A stretch of DNA of 64,000 nucleotides from Saprospiraceae bacterium (GTDB lineage: Bacteria; Bacteroidota; Bacteroidia; Chitinophagales; Saprospiraceae), in contig JAHBTW010000006.1 in the NCBI GenBank assembly GCA_019638385.1, forward strand, positions 62,001 to 126,000, read 5' to 3'. Below, one piece after another: positions 1 to 9,300 of the stretch. A model generated the notes under the pieces. That model made no database searches. It had not been told where the DNA came from and saw nothing but the letters and a program-made list of their open reading frames with translations. Within the stretch, counting starts at the first letter, position 1. Each line of letters begins with the position of its first letter. Made by a program: the position numbers and the translations under genes.

Positions 1-116
1 CAGTGTTGTTCATCATGTGTTTGTACAGTCCGTTGCTTTGTAATCTGTTTGCTTTTCAGCAAGTGGCATCCGTAGTCGTGGGATGACGCCGGATGTCTTT
101 TTATTGTTTTGGTTGC

Positions 117-171
117 GCTTTTCGAGACGAGGTCTTTTTTCGGTAACTCGAAAAGCATGGAGGCAAATATA
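117..171 (-). promoter_or_regulatory. Promoter and leader hairpin for a minus-strand gene that lies off the left edge
   Basis: Read on the minus strand, TATATTTG (164-171) fits the Bacteroidota -7 consensus TAnnTTTG. Transcription would start near 157, where a 10-bp inverted repeat begins: GCTTTTCGAG (147-156, minus sense) pairs with CTCGAAAAGC (117-126) around a 20-nt loop. A minus-strand ATG-ATG pair at 11-16, reading M-M-N-N-T, is the likely start of the gene outside the window. This leaves a leader of about 140 nt with a hairpin at its 5' end. The gene product is unknown, so no leader class can be assigned. Confidence 0.4.
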
Positions 172-219
172 TAGCAGCAGGAATCAAAATGCAAATATTT
201 TTTTGTTTTTTTTTTTTCA

Positions 220-1144
220 ATGACGGTTAAATTTTGCTGACAGGGAAGGGGCCTTCATCAAACACTATAGTGAAGCACCCAAAGGCACTTGCGAGCAACG
301 CATTCAGCGTCTCAAAGAGGAAATCCCGGAACATCTCTTGCTCACCCACCCCGGCTTTATTCCTAAGGAAGACATTGAAAACAACTTCTTGCTCAATCTT
401 TCGCTCAAAATCAACGAGCAACTGGCCTCGGAGCGGCCCGCTGTTACCATTCGCGAAATATTCGACCACCTGCAGGAAAACGAACACCGCATAGACCCCG
501 TAAGCCGGCAAAATTTCTACGCTTACCTGCGCAACCTGTGTACCATATTAGTGCAAATGGGCGATGCTTCTTTTGTGGAGTTATTGCATCAAATACAGCG
601 CGACAATCTCCGCAAGGGATATCTGTTTGTGGACGGCAAACTCACGCCCAGCGCCTATCTGAATATTGTACGAACGGCTGTTCGCGTAGGGCGCCAGGAA
701 TGGGCCTTGGAGTTTATAGAAGCATACAAAGCGTATTTATTCAACGAAGAAGCTAAACACGACTACGCCGGCCTCACGAAGGCAGAGTGCCTGTTCTCCC
801 TAAAGCGATACGAGGAAGCGTTGGAGGCTCTGCCCGCTACCTTCACAGATACCCTCTATCTGACTCATTGCCGCCGCCTGGAATTGAAAATATATTACGA
901 ACTCGGCTCCGATTTGCTCCCCTACAAACTGGATGCTTACAAAATGTTTGTCAGCCGGGCTTCCAAAAAAGTACTGTCGGATACGCTGCGCGAATTTGAA
1001 GGCAATTTTGCCAATTTATTGTTGCAAATCATGCAGTGCCCACCCCGACACCGCGCCAAAAAGGAGAAAATAACCGAGCGAATCAAAGAGAAAAAAAGCA
1101 TCGCCGACCGGGAATGGCTCTTGGAAAAAATAGCGGCGCTCTGA
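220..1144 (+). pseudogene. Helical-repeat hypothetical protein, frame broken at codon 5
   Basis: From 224 to 1144 one frame encodes about 305 residues of plausible protein with no stop. The first usable start inside it is a TTG at 338, yet the upstream codons read like protein (F-A-D-R-E-G-A-F-I-K-H-Y and on). An ATG at 220-222 reads M-T-V-K-F and then enters a stop in the run AAATTTT. With one T fewer it would join the long frame as M-T-V-K-F-A-D-R-E. The simplest reading is a one-base change at this homopolymer, real or a sequencing error. A 5'-truncated remnant of a longer gene is the alternative. The C-terminal half is rich in paired helices resembling tetratricopeptide folds (for example C-L-F-S-L-K-R-Y-E-E-A-L-E-A-L). 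I do not recognise a family or function. If the frame is broken, translation could still begin at TTG 338, giving 268 residues. Confidence 0.6.
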
Positions 1145-1236
1145 TAGGGGCGGCGTATGATGCACTAATCCGGATGCTTTCTTGTCTCATCGTTACACTG
1201 CCGTTTTAAGGTTATATTATTACGCATGAGCAGACC

Positions 1237-1946
1237 TTATCGTGCATCACTCCTGCCCAACAAATATGCCCAGGCCGGCGTCACCCGAATTGTCTTCCCC
1301 TCCACCTGGATATGCTCCGTCCGATCCCAGGTTAAAATACGTCCTTCCGGCAAGTCGAAAAATTGCAACGCGGCGACCAATCCTTTGATCTCCCGCTCCC
1401 GGGTGGCCGGCTCGTGGAATTCAAGGCACACATTGACCGGAACCCCATTGTCCCAGTAAAAATCTACCTCCTGTTTTTCAAAAAAATAGTGAGGCGTCAA
1501 TCCTTGCCGACGCAGGTGCAGGAACACCGCATTTTCAAGTACCCGGCCTTTGTCTTCGCTGATACTCATGGCGTATTTGAATGCGGGGTCAATGGCGTAA
1601 AACTTGCTTGGATTGACGGCTTGTACCCTTGCCGAACGGTTCCAGATATCCGCCCTAAACAATACAAAGGCTTCTTCGAGATGCGAAACGTAGTCGAAGA
1701 CGGTGTTTTTCCCAATGGAGTACCCTTGCGATTTGATGTCATTGAATACCTTCGTGATACTGATTGGGTTGGATAAATTTTGCAAAAAAAACTTCAGCAG
1801 GTATTTCAGCAAAACAGGCTGTTTCACCGAAAACCGCTCGGTCAGGTCCCGGTACAGCATCAAGTTAACGCACGGGGCATCACATCCGCTAAAGGCTTTT
1901 CGATGAAGTCGGCTATAATCCTTTTGAAAATGTTCTTTTTATCCAT
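1237..1946 (-). pseudogene. DUF4143 ATPase remnant with the AAA+ core deleted
   Basis: The 208-residue open frame ending at 1237 is the C-terminal half of an AAA_14/DUF4143 ATPase. It starts at the conserved Y-R-D-L stretch, followed by a winged-helix region and a nuclease-like end containing K-Q-E-V-D-F-Y-W. No Walker A or B motif is present. Just upstream, ATG at 1944-1946 begins M-D-K-K-N-I-F-K-R-I-I-A-D-F, continuing to P-R-A-L-T, which fits the usual N-terminus of this family. That frame hits TGA after 28 codons, exactly where the C-terminal part begins in another frame. So roughly 150 codons holding the ATPase domain appear to have been lost by an out-of-frame deletion. These proteins usually occur as single orphan genes. 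A row of three palindromic sites sits directly upstream. The DUF4143 part might still be made from an internal start (TTG 1861-1863), but ATPase activity is not expected. Confidence 0.75.
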
Positions 1947-1952
1947 AACTTG

Positions 1953-2032
1953 TCTTTGAACGAAAGACAACAATAGTTAAAAGCATCTTTACAGCAAAGA
2001 CACTTTTAAAAAAACTATCTTTGGAGTAAAGA
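1953..2032. promoter_or_regulatory. Three phased palindromic operators, TCTTT-N5-AAAGA
   Basis: Three copies of a 15-bp palindrome lie just upstream of the DUF4143 remnant, at 1953-1967 (spacer GAACG), 1986-2000 (spacer ACAGC) and 2018-2032 (spacer GGAGT). The outer two extend by one more matching base on each side. Centre spacings are 33 and 32 bp, about three helical turns, so all sites face the same side of the DNA. The first site ends 6 bp from the start codon at 1946. Conserved arms with variable 5-nt spacers are what a dimeric DNA-binding protein would read. The encoded protein has its own winged-helix region, so autoregulation is the likely purpose. Confidence 0.6.
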
Positions 2033-2162
2033 TAAGTATGATACCCCTCCACTTCCGATACAAAAAGTAATTACAATTGATTATCAATTATTTATATCAA
2101 ATGGGGTACACTTGGGGTACATTTTTTCTATTTAGACCTAAAAAAGGGGGGGATGCAAGGCC

Positions 2163-2271
2163 ACTACGCCGCCCACTGATTGTCGTACCGCTGTTTGAAA
2201 AATTCAAACAGCACGTTCGTCTTTTCAGTGATGTCGGTTTCCTCGAAGGCGGGGTGCGGAAGGTGTTGCCG
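2163..2271 (-). other. Coding remnant: 35-codon C-terminal tail, out of frame with the upstream gene
   Basis: Minus-strand codons 2271 to 2166, followed by TAG at 2163-2165, read R-Q-H-L-P-H-P-A-F-E-E-T-D-I-T-E-K-T and continue to E-F-F-K-Q-R-Y-D-N-Q-W-A-A. This looks like real protein. The frame has no start and is closed at its 5' side by TAG at 2272-2274. The radical SAM gene ends only a few bases upstream. The tail is either its original C-terminus, cut off by small indels, or the end of a lost gene. The 1947-2162 stretch otherwise holds only the operator row and A+T-rich DNA. Confidence 0.35.
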
Positions 2272-2279
2272 CTACTGCC

Positions 2280-3599
2280 TCAATGCATAAATATCTCCTC
2301 CATCTCCTGCTCGAAGAAAAATTTCTCCTCCCCGAAGGCAGGTACGAGATCATCCAACCACAGGGCTTCTTCATCGTATTCGGCAAAAAAGGGCCGGGCG
2401 ATCCAGTCCGGATTGCGGCCTTGCAGGAAACGCAGGGTCATTATTTTTTTGCTGCCTTTTGCGGTGGGTATTTCGCTGGTACCGAGCATTTGTACTTTGC
2501 CGGGGTCGCATGACATACTCGGCCCTCTCACCGTGCGACATACTCCGCTCACCTGTTGGTAGGCGTCGCGGAAAATTTCCCAGGCCCGTATGATCGGCAC
2601 GGCAAAGTAGTGCTGCGCGCCGGTGTCGCGCGCCATGAACATGTAGTAAGGGATGCAGTTTTGGTTGACCTGCTCGCGCCACATGTCGGCCCATATACCG
2701 GCATCGTCGTTGATGTGTTTCAATACCGGAGATTGCGTGCGTATCTGAGCGCCCGTGGCCCGTACCCGTTTGATGGCTTGCTGTACGGCCGGCGTGGACA
2801 GCTCCACCGGATGATTGAAGTGCGCCATCACAGCGAGGTTGATTCCTTTTTTGACAATTCTTTCAAACAGGCGCATCAGTTCGTCGCCGTCTTCGCCGGG
2901 CAGGAATTTCGCCGGCCAATAGCTCAGCGCTTTGGTGCCGATGCGGATGGTTTGCAAATTGGGGAGATCGGCCTCGAGGAGCGGATCAATGTAGGTGGCG
3001 AGCTTTTGAGCTTTCATAATGAGCGGGTCGCCGCCGGTGAAGAGCACGTCGGTGACTTCCGGATTTTCGCGTACATAGCCCACTAAGAGTTCCGTTTCGC
3101 GCATGGCAAACTTCCATTCGTCCATGCCCACAAACTGCGGCCAACGGAAACAAAAGGTGCAGTAAGCGTGGCAGGTTTGGCCGTTGCCGGGAAAAAACAA
3201 CACCGTTTCGCGGTACTTGTGCTGAACGCCGGTCATTTTTACGCCTTCAAATTCGGGCACATTGTGTTCCATCTGGCCGGCGGGATGCGGGTTGAGTTGT
3301 TGGCGGACATGCAGCACAATGCGGTTGAGTTCTTCTTTACTGCTGTTGTTTCTGAGCGCAGCAGCTACCTGTTCATAGTGTTCCGGCAGCAGCATGTCCT
3401 TTTGCGGAAAAGTGAGAATGTACATTGGGTCATCGCTGAAATTGCTCCAATCAATCAGTTCGTCCACCACATAGTTATTGGTTTTGAACGGCAATACCCG
3501 GCCCACCACTTCAATGTCAAATTTTTGTTCCTCGCTGAGCAGCGCTACCTGTGAGATGTTTCGAAAATTGTTGAGAGAAAATGCCTTGTATGCTTGCAT
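2280..3599 (-). CDS. KamA-family radical SAM protein (lysine 2,3-aminomutase-like)
   Basis: This is a 439-residue radical SAM enzyme of the lysine 2,3-aminomutase type. The [4Fe-4S]-binding C-x3-C-x2-C is C-H-A-Y-C-T-F-C (C143, C147, C150), followed by F-T-G-G-D-P at the SAM-contact strand. The start at 3599 (M-Q-A-Y-K) was preferred because the 39 upstream codons (M-P-S-A-G-S) have no protein character. The canonical PLP motif P-G-G-G-G-K of true aminomutases is absent; the matching region reads S-C-D-P-G-K-V. The substrate is therefore open and I infer only a PLP/SAM radical reaction. The C-terminus may be shortened, because coding-like sequence continues downstream in another frame (2163-2271). 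It stands alone, divergent from the potassium-uptake genes. Confidence 0.8.
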   Translation of the reverse strand: MQAYKAFSLNNFRNISQVALLSEEQKFDIEVVGRVLPFKTNNYVVDELIDWSNFSDDPMYILTFPQKDMLLPEHYEQVAAALRNNSSKEELNRIVLHVRQQLNPHPAGQMEHNVPEFEGVKMTGVQHKYRETVLFFPGNGQTCHAYCTFCFRWPQFVGMDEWKFAMRETELLVGYVRENPEVTDVLFTGGDPLIMKAQKLATYIDPLLEADLPNLQTIRIGTKALSYWPAKFLPGEDGDELMRLFERIVKKGINLAVMAHFNHPVELSTPAVQQAIKRVRATGAQIRTQSPVLKHINDDAGIWADMWREQVNQNCIPYYMFMARDTGAQHYFAVPIIRAWEIFRDAYQQVSGVCRTVRGPSMSCDPGKVQMLGTSEIPTAKGSKKIMTLRFLQGRNPDWIARPFFAEYDEEALWLDDLVPAFGEEKFFFEQEMEEIFMH

Positions 3600-3871
3600 C
3601 GTTTTTGAATTTTGGTGATTACTAAATAACATCAGGAGCTTCCGGCAGGGAAACCATCTGAAAGATGCTGAATGGGATGCGGCAATTGCAGGAAGAGCGC
3701 TGCCGGCGCTGGGCATTCCGCGTAAGCTAATTCAGATGAATTAGCCTGTTGGCGCCTTATGAGGAACCTGTCGTGAATAACTTCACGGTTCCAGAATGAT
3801 GAAGGTACGGTTTTTTTTCTAACCGGCCGGGGGCGTTTCTAAAAAAGTAGAGTTGCCGATTGCTTTTGGCT

Positions 3872-3879
3872 TATCTTTG
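3872..3879 (+). promoter_or_regulatory. -7 promoter element of the trkH-ktrA operon
   Basis: TATCTTTG matches the Bacteroidota sigma-A -7 consensus TAnnTTTG, with a TTG at 3853-3855 near the expected -33 position. It overlaps a possible GTG start at 3879, so the ATG at 3894 must be the true start, with a leader of only about 10 nt. Confidence 0.6.
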
Positions 3880-3893
3880 TGCATCGGCGCATA

Positions 3894-5636
3894 ATGAAAA
3901 TTAATTCCAACCGGCATCGCACATTCTCCTACCTGCTTCAGATTTTCACCCTGGGCTTGGTGGTGTATGACCTTGGTTTTGAGCCGTCTGCCCGGCTCGG
4001 CGGGTGGTATGTGGCGGTGGCAGGTTTGTTTTTTGTGTCAAACCTGTATTTGCATTTTGTGTTGGAGCGGCATGCACGCCGGTTGTCGTGGGCGCCTACG
4101 CTGGCGTTTGGGGCCGTGTTGGTTGCTACGCTGCTTCACATGGTCATTCAGGGCGAAGATGTGTTGACGGCGGTGGAACACCTTCAGGGCTGGTATCGGG
4201 CAAGTGTGGCCGTGTATTTTGTGCATCGGGGCTCTCTGGGTATTCAGCGCATTTTTTCTGACCGGTTCAATCCGGCCTCTTTTTTTGTGGGGAGTTTTGT
4301 CGTGTTGGTCATCATCGGCGCTCTACTGTTGCTGCTGCCTGCAGCCACTACCGGGTCCATCAGCGTGGTGGATGCGGTGTTTACTTCCACGAGCGCTGTG
4401 TGCGTGACCGGCCTCATCGTGGTGGATACAGCGACGGATTTCACCTTTTTCGGGCAATGCGTCATACTGGCGCTCATACAATTGGGCGGTCTGGGCATTC
4501 TCACCTTTACTTCCTTTTTTGCCTTTTTTTTCAAAGGCGGTTCCTCTTTTCAGGAAACCCTCTATGTGAGAAACATCGTCAATTCGGAGCAGTTGGGCAA
4601 TGTGTTTAAGGTGGTGGTGAAAATCGTGGTTTTCACGCTGGCCATAGAAGCGGCGGGCGCAATAGGTATTTACCGGTCGGCGCCGGCAGAATTGTTTGAG
4701 GCCTGGTACGAACGGGTTTTCTTTTCTGTTTTTCATTCCGTATCAGCGTTTTGCAATGCCGGATTTTCTATTCTTACCGATGGGTTTTACGATGCAGGTT
4801 TTCGTTTCAATTACGGCCTGCAATGGACGGCCATAGCGCTCATTGTACTGGGCGGATTGGGGTTTAATATCCTCAACAACTTGTACGCGTTTCTGAAAAT
4901 CAATGTGAAAAATCGGATTAAAAAAATAAACGACGCATCGGTGCGCGCCATACCACCCCGCATCATTTCACTCAATTCCCGATTGGTCATTCTCACCACG
5001 GCCCTGTTGCTCCTCGGCGGCGCGGCGTTCTTTTTCTTTGCGGAATACCGCCACACCCTTTCGGAACACAGCACGCTGTGGGGCAAGCTGACCAATGCGT
5101 TTTTTTACAGCGTGACGCCGCGCACCGCCGGGTTCAATACAGTGGATATGTCGGCCCTCGCCATGCCCGCCGTTATGGCCACCATGGTATTGATGTGGAT
5201 CGGCGCTTCGCCGGCTTCTACCGGCGGGGGCATCAAAACGAGTACTTTTGCACTGGCGCTGATGAATATTTCGGTGATTGTGCGCGGCAAAAAGCACCTC
5301 GAATTCGGGCGCAGAGAAGTGCCTGTGGAATCGGTACAGCGGGCCTTTGCCATCGTGGCGCTGTCCATTTTCGTCATCGGCGGCGCAGTTTTTCTACTCG
5401 CTTTGTTTGAACCCGAAAAGGAACTGATCGCCCTGATGTTTGAGAGCATCTCCGCGTACAGTACGGTGGGCTTGAGCCTCGGCATCACCGGCGACCTGAG
5501 TACGGCGAGTAAGATTGTACTCATTTTTACCATGTTTGTAGGACGGGTCGGAACCGTCAACCTGCTCACCGGCATGTTGCGGCGGATGCACTATGCAACG
5601 TATCGCTACCCGGAAGAGCACATTTTGATCAACTAA
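3894..5636 (+). CDS. trkH: TrkH/KtrB-type potassium channel subunit
   Basis: A 580-residue integral membrane protein that passes K+ through the inner membrane. All four pore-loop filters are visible in order: C-V-T-G-L-I-V-V-D-T, F-C-N-A-G-F-S-I-L, P-R-T-A-G-F-N-T-V-D and Y-S-T-V-G-L-S-L-G. The first about 120 residues add a hydrophobic block before the channel core, making it longer than a minimal KtrB (about 450). The ATG at 3894 is chosen because the upstream GTG overlaps the promoter. The cytoplasmic gating partner follows after 13 bp. TrkH versus KtrB naming cannot be settled from sequence alone. Confidence 0.9.
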   Translation: MKINSNRHRTFSYLLQIFTLGLVVYDLGFEPSARLGGWYVAVAGLFFVSNLYLHFVLERHARRLSWAPTLAFGAVLVATLLHMVIQGEDVLTAVEHLQGWYRASVAVYFVHRGSLGIQRIFSDRFNPASFFVGSFVVLVIIGALLLLLPAATTGSISVVDAVFTSTSAVCVTGLIVVDTATDFTFFGQCVILALIQLGGLGILTFTSFFAFFFKGGSSFQETLYVRNIVNSEQLGNVFKVVVKIVVFTLAIEAAGAIGIYRSAPAELFEAWYERVFFSVFHSVSAFCNAGFSILTDGFYDAGFRFNYGLQWTAIALIVLGGLGFNILNNLYAFLKINVKNRIKKINDASVRAIPPRIISLNSRLVILTTALLLLGGAAFFFFAEYRHTLSEHSTLWGKLTNAFFYSVTPRTAGFNTVDMSALAMPAVMATMVLMWIGASPASTGGGIKTSTFALALMNISVIVRGKKHLEFGRREVPVESVQRAFAIVALSIFVIGGAVFLLALFEPEKELIALMFESISAYSTVGLSLGITGDLSTASKIVLIFTMFVGRVGTVNLLTGMLRRMHYATYRYPEEHILIN

Positions 5637-5649
5637 GTTTCGCAATCGT

Positions 5650-6345
5650 ATGAAAATGATGATCTTCGGTTTGGGCAATTACGGCGTCTCCCTCGCCGCC
5701 AGTCTTATAGAAGCCGGCAACGAGGTAATCGGAATAGATAAAGACCCGCTGCGGGTGGACCTGGTCAAAGACCAGATCACCTTTGCCGTCACATTGGATT
5801 CAACCAATGAAGCTGCTGTGCGCACCTTGCCCTGCAAAGAGGTGGATGCCGCCATCGTGGCCATCGGAGAAAACGAGGGCGCGGCCATTCTCACCACGGC
5901 TATTCTGAAAAAAAACGGCGTGAAACGCATTATCAGCCGCTCCATTTCGCCGCTGCACCAAATGGTGTTGGAGGCTATGGGCATAGAGGAAATAGTACAC
6001 CCGGAGCAGGAGTCGGCCGACCGGCTCAGCAAAATGCTCCACCTCAAATGGGTGCTGAACAACTTCGAGGTGGACGACCGCTTCTCTATCATCGAAGTGC
6101 AACTGGGGCCGCAGTTTGTGGGCAAAACCATTCAGGAGGCCGACTTCCGGCGCAATCACCAACTCAACATCATCACCATCATCCGCGAGCAAACCCGACG
6201 TAACATCCTCGGCGGCAACCGCGTGGTGCGGGAGTCCATCGGCGTTGTCACGCCCGATATGAGGCTTCAGGCAGGCGATATCTTAGTGGTATTCGGCTCC
6301 AATGCCGCCATCAGCACCTTTTGCGAATGCAATGTGGAGGGTTAG
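5650..6345 (+). CDS. ktrA: TrkA/KtrA-type potassium uptake regulator (RCK domains)
   Basis: A 231-residue cytoplasmic protein with an N-terminal RCK_N Rossmann fold: nucleotide-binding G-L-G-N-Y-G at residues 7-12, and an acidic residue ending the second strand (I-G-I-D-K-D). A C-terminal RCK_C/TrkA-C domain starts near residue 145 (I-Q-E-A-D-F, ending in A-G-D-I-L-V-V-F-G). It is a single RCK unit, like KtrA and unlike the double-length TrkA of E. coli. It lies 13 bp after the channel gene and is surely co-transcribed. The family gates the channel in response to ATP/ADP or NAD(H). Its stop is 13 bp from the stop of the convergent metH. Confidence 0.9.
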   Translation: MKMMIFGLGNYGVSLAASLIEAGNEVIGIDKDPLRVDLVKDQITFAVTLDSTNEAAVRTLPCKEVDAAIVAIGENEGAAILTTAILKKNGVKRIISRSISPLHQMVLEAMGIEEIVHPEQESADRLSKMLHLKWVLNNFEVDDRFSIIEVQLGPQFVGKTIQEADFRRNHQLNIITIIREQTRRNILGGNRVVRESIGVVTPDMRLQAGDILVVFGSNAAISTFCECNVEG

Positions 6346-6358
6346 CGATGACCCGGTC

Positions 6359-9300
6359 TCAGCCGCCCAGCACACTCCCCAGCCCCCGTTCCATCTCCTC
6401 CGTCGTCCAGCCTTTGCGTTGGGCGTAGTCTTCGGCCTGGTCGCGGGCAATCTCGGTGAGGCCGAAGTATCTGGCATCAGGGTGGGAGAAGTACCAGCCG
6501 CTGACCGATGCGGCGGGGTACATGGCGTAGGATTCGGTGAGGCGGATGCCGGTTTGGCGCTCCGTGTCCAGGAGGGTCCAGAGGGTTTGTTTTTCGCTGT
6601 GTTCGGGGCAGGCCGGGTAGCCGGGAGCGGGGCGGATGCCGCAGTAGCGCTCTTCAATGAGGCTTTGGCGGTCTAAGTGCTCGTTGGGGGCGTAGGCCCA
6701 GAATTCGCGACGCACGCGCTCGTGCAGGCGCTCGGCGAGGGCTTCGGCCAGGCGGTCGGCGAGGGCCTTGAGCAGGATGGCGCTGTAATCGTCGTGATCG
6801 GCTTCGAAGCGCCGAACATGGGCTTCGATGCCTTCGCCGGCCGTGACGGCAAAAGCGCCGATATAGTCGGCCCGCCCGGTGGATTTCGGTGCGATATAGT
6901 CGCTCAGGCAGTAGTTGGGCAGGCCGGGCGCTTTTTGCGCCTGCTGCCGCAGATGGTGCAGGGTGGCGATTACTTCCTGCCGCGATTCGTCGGCATACAC
7001 CTCAATGTCGTCGCCGATGCTGTTGGCCGGAAAGAGGCCGAATACCGCTTTGGCGGTCAGCCAGTTTTCATCCACTATGCGGCGGAGCATGCTGCGGGCA
7101 TCGTTGTAGAGGCGGCGCGCTTCCGTGCCCACGATCTCGTCGTCGAGGATGGCGGGGTATTTGCCGGCGAGTTCCCAGGTAGAGAAAAAGGGCGTCCAGT
7201 CAATGTATTCAATTAATTCTTCCAAGGGGTAGGGCGCGATGCTGTGCCGGCCGGGTTGTGCGGGCGGCGGCGGGGCGTAGCTGCTCCAGTCAAGCGGAGC
7301 CCCATTGGCGCGGGCCTCGGCTATGGGCAGGAAGGTTTTGGAAGCCTTGCGCCCGGCGCGTTGTTCGCGAATGCGGGCATAGTCTTTTTTGGCATCCAAA
7401 ATAAAATTGCTGCGGGCATCGGTGTCGGGCGAGAGCAACGCGCCGACAACGGCCACACTGCGGGAAGCATCGAGAACGTGCATGACCGGGCCGCTGTACT
7501 GCGGTTCTATCTTCACCGCCGTGTGGGTGCGCGAAGTAGTGGCGCCGCCGATGAGCAGCGGAAGCGTGAAGCCCTGCCGTTCCATTTCTTTGGCTACATG
7601 CACCATTTCATCCAAAGAAGGCGTGATAAGGCCGCTGAGTCCGATGATGTCCACGGCGTGTTCGCGGGCAGCTTCGAGTATTTTGGCGGCCGGGGTCATC
7701 ACGCCGAGGTCCACGATGTCATAGTTGTTGCAGCCCAATACCACGCCCACGATATTTTTGCCGATATCGTGTACATCGCCTTTCACGGTGGCCATGAGGA
7801 TGCGGCCTTTGGCGCTTTGGTCGCCGGCGGCTTTTTTGTCGGCTTCGATATAGGGTTGGAGCCAGGCCACGGCCTTTTTCATCACGCGGGCGCTTTTCAC
7901 CACCTGCGGCAGAAACATCTTGCCGGAGCCGAAAAGGTCGCCCACGATGTTCATGCCGTCCATGAGCGGCCCTTCAATGACGGCGAGCGGGCCGGGGTAT
8001 TTCAGCCGGGCTTCTTCGGTATCTTCTTCGATGTGGTCGGTGATGCCTTTTACCAAAGCATGTGAGAGGCGGTTTTCTACGGTGTCGTTGCGCCAGGCGG
8101 TGTCTTTTTGCAATACGCGGCCGCCGCCCTTGACGCGCTCGGCGTAGTCGGTCAGCGCTTCGGTGGCTTTGGGGCTTCGATTGAAGAGCACGTCTTCCAC
8201 CAATTGCAACAGGTCTTTGGGAATTTCTTCATACACCTCAATCATGCCGGCGTTGACGATGCCCATGTCCATCCCGGCCCGAATGGCGTGGTAGAGAAAG
8301 GCCGAATGCATGGCCTCGCGCACCGGATCGTTGCCCCGGTAGGAGAAGGAAATATTGCTCACGCCGCCGCTCACCTTGGCGCCGGGGCAGCGCTGCTTGA
8401 TGAGCCGGGTGGCTTCTATGTAATTGATGGCGTATTGGTTGTGTTCTTCGATGCCGGTGGCGACGGCAAAGATGTTGGGGTCGAAAATGATGTCCTGAGG
8501 TTTGAAGTGCAGTTGTCGGGTGAGAATGCCGTAAGCACGCTCGCAGATTTCCACCTTGCGCTCAATGGTATCGGCCTGCCCTTGCTCATCGAAAGCCATG
8601 ACGACCGCCGCCGCGCCGTAGCGCTGCACAATGCGCGCCTGCCGGAGAAACTCCGCCTCGCCCTCTTTGAGCGAAATGGAATTGACCACGCATTTGCCCT
8701 GCACGCATTTCAGCCCCGCCTCAATGACGGAAAATTTGGAAGAATCAATCATCACCGGCACCTTGGCAATTTCCGGCTCGGCCATAATTAAGTGCAGAAA
8801 CTCCGTCATCGCCTTTTCGGAATCGAGCAGGCCCTCGTCCATGTTCACGTCAATGATCTGCGCGCCGCCTTCCACCTGTTGGCGGGCCACTTCAATGGCG
8901 GCGGCATAGTTGTCGGTGAGGATGAGTTTGGCAAACTGCCGCGAACCGGTCACGTTGGTGCGCTCGCCGATGTTGACGAAGTTGGTATCGGGCCGAATGA
9001 TGAGCGGTTCCAGGCCGCTGAGCATGGCATAGGGTTTGGATTCGGGTACTGGGCGGGGCGTCAAGTCCTGCACCGCCTCCGCCATGGCGCGGATGTGGGC
9101 GGGCGTGGTGCCGCAGCATCCGCCGATGATATTGACAAAACCGCTGGAGGCAAAGTCGCGGATGTAGCGCTTCATCTCTTCTGCGCCCTGATCGTACTCG
9201 CCGAATTCGTTGGGCAGCCCGGCATTCGGGTAGGCGCTGACGAAGCAATCGGCGATGTCGGACAGCGCTTCGATGTGGGGGCGCATTTCCTGAGCGCCGA

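Noticed and set aside
1953-2032. CRISPR-like reading of the three regularly spaced repeats
   Set aside because: Units are only 15 bp palindromes with variable centres, only three copies, and no cas genes are present.
3600-3716. N-terminal extension of the KamA protein to 3716
   Set aside because: The added 39 codons lack protein character and family proteins begin near M-Q-A-Y.
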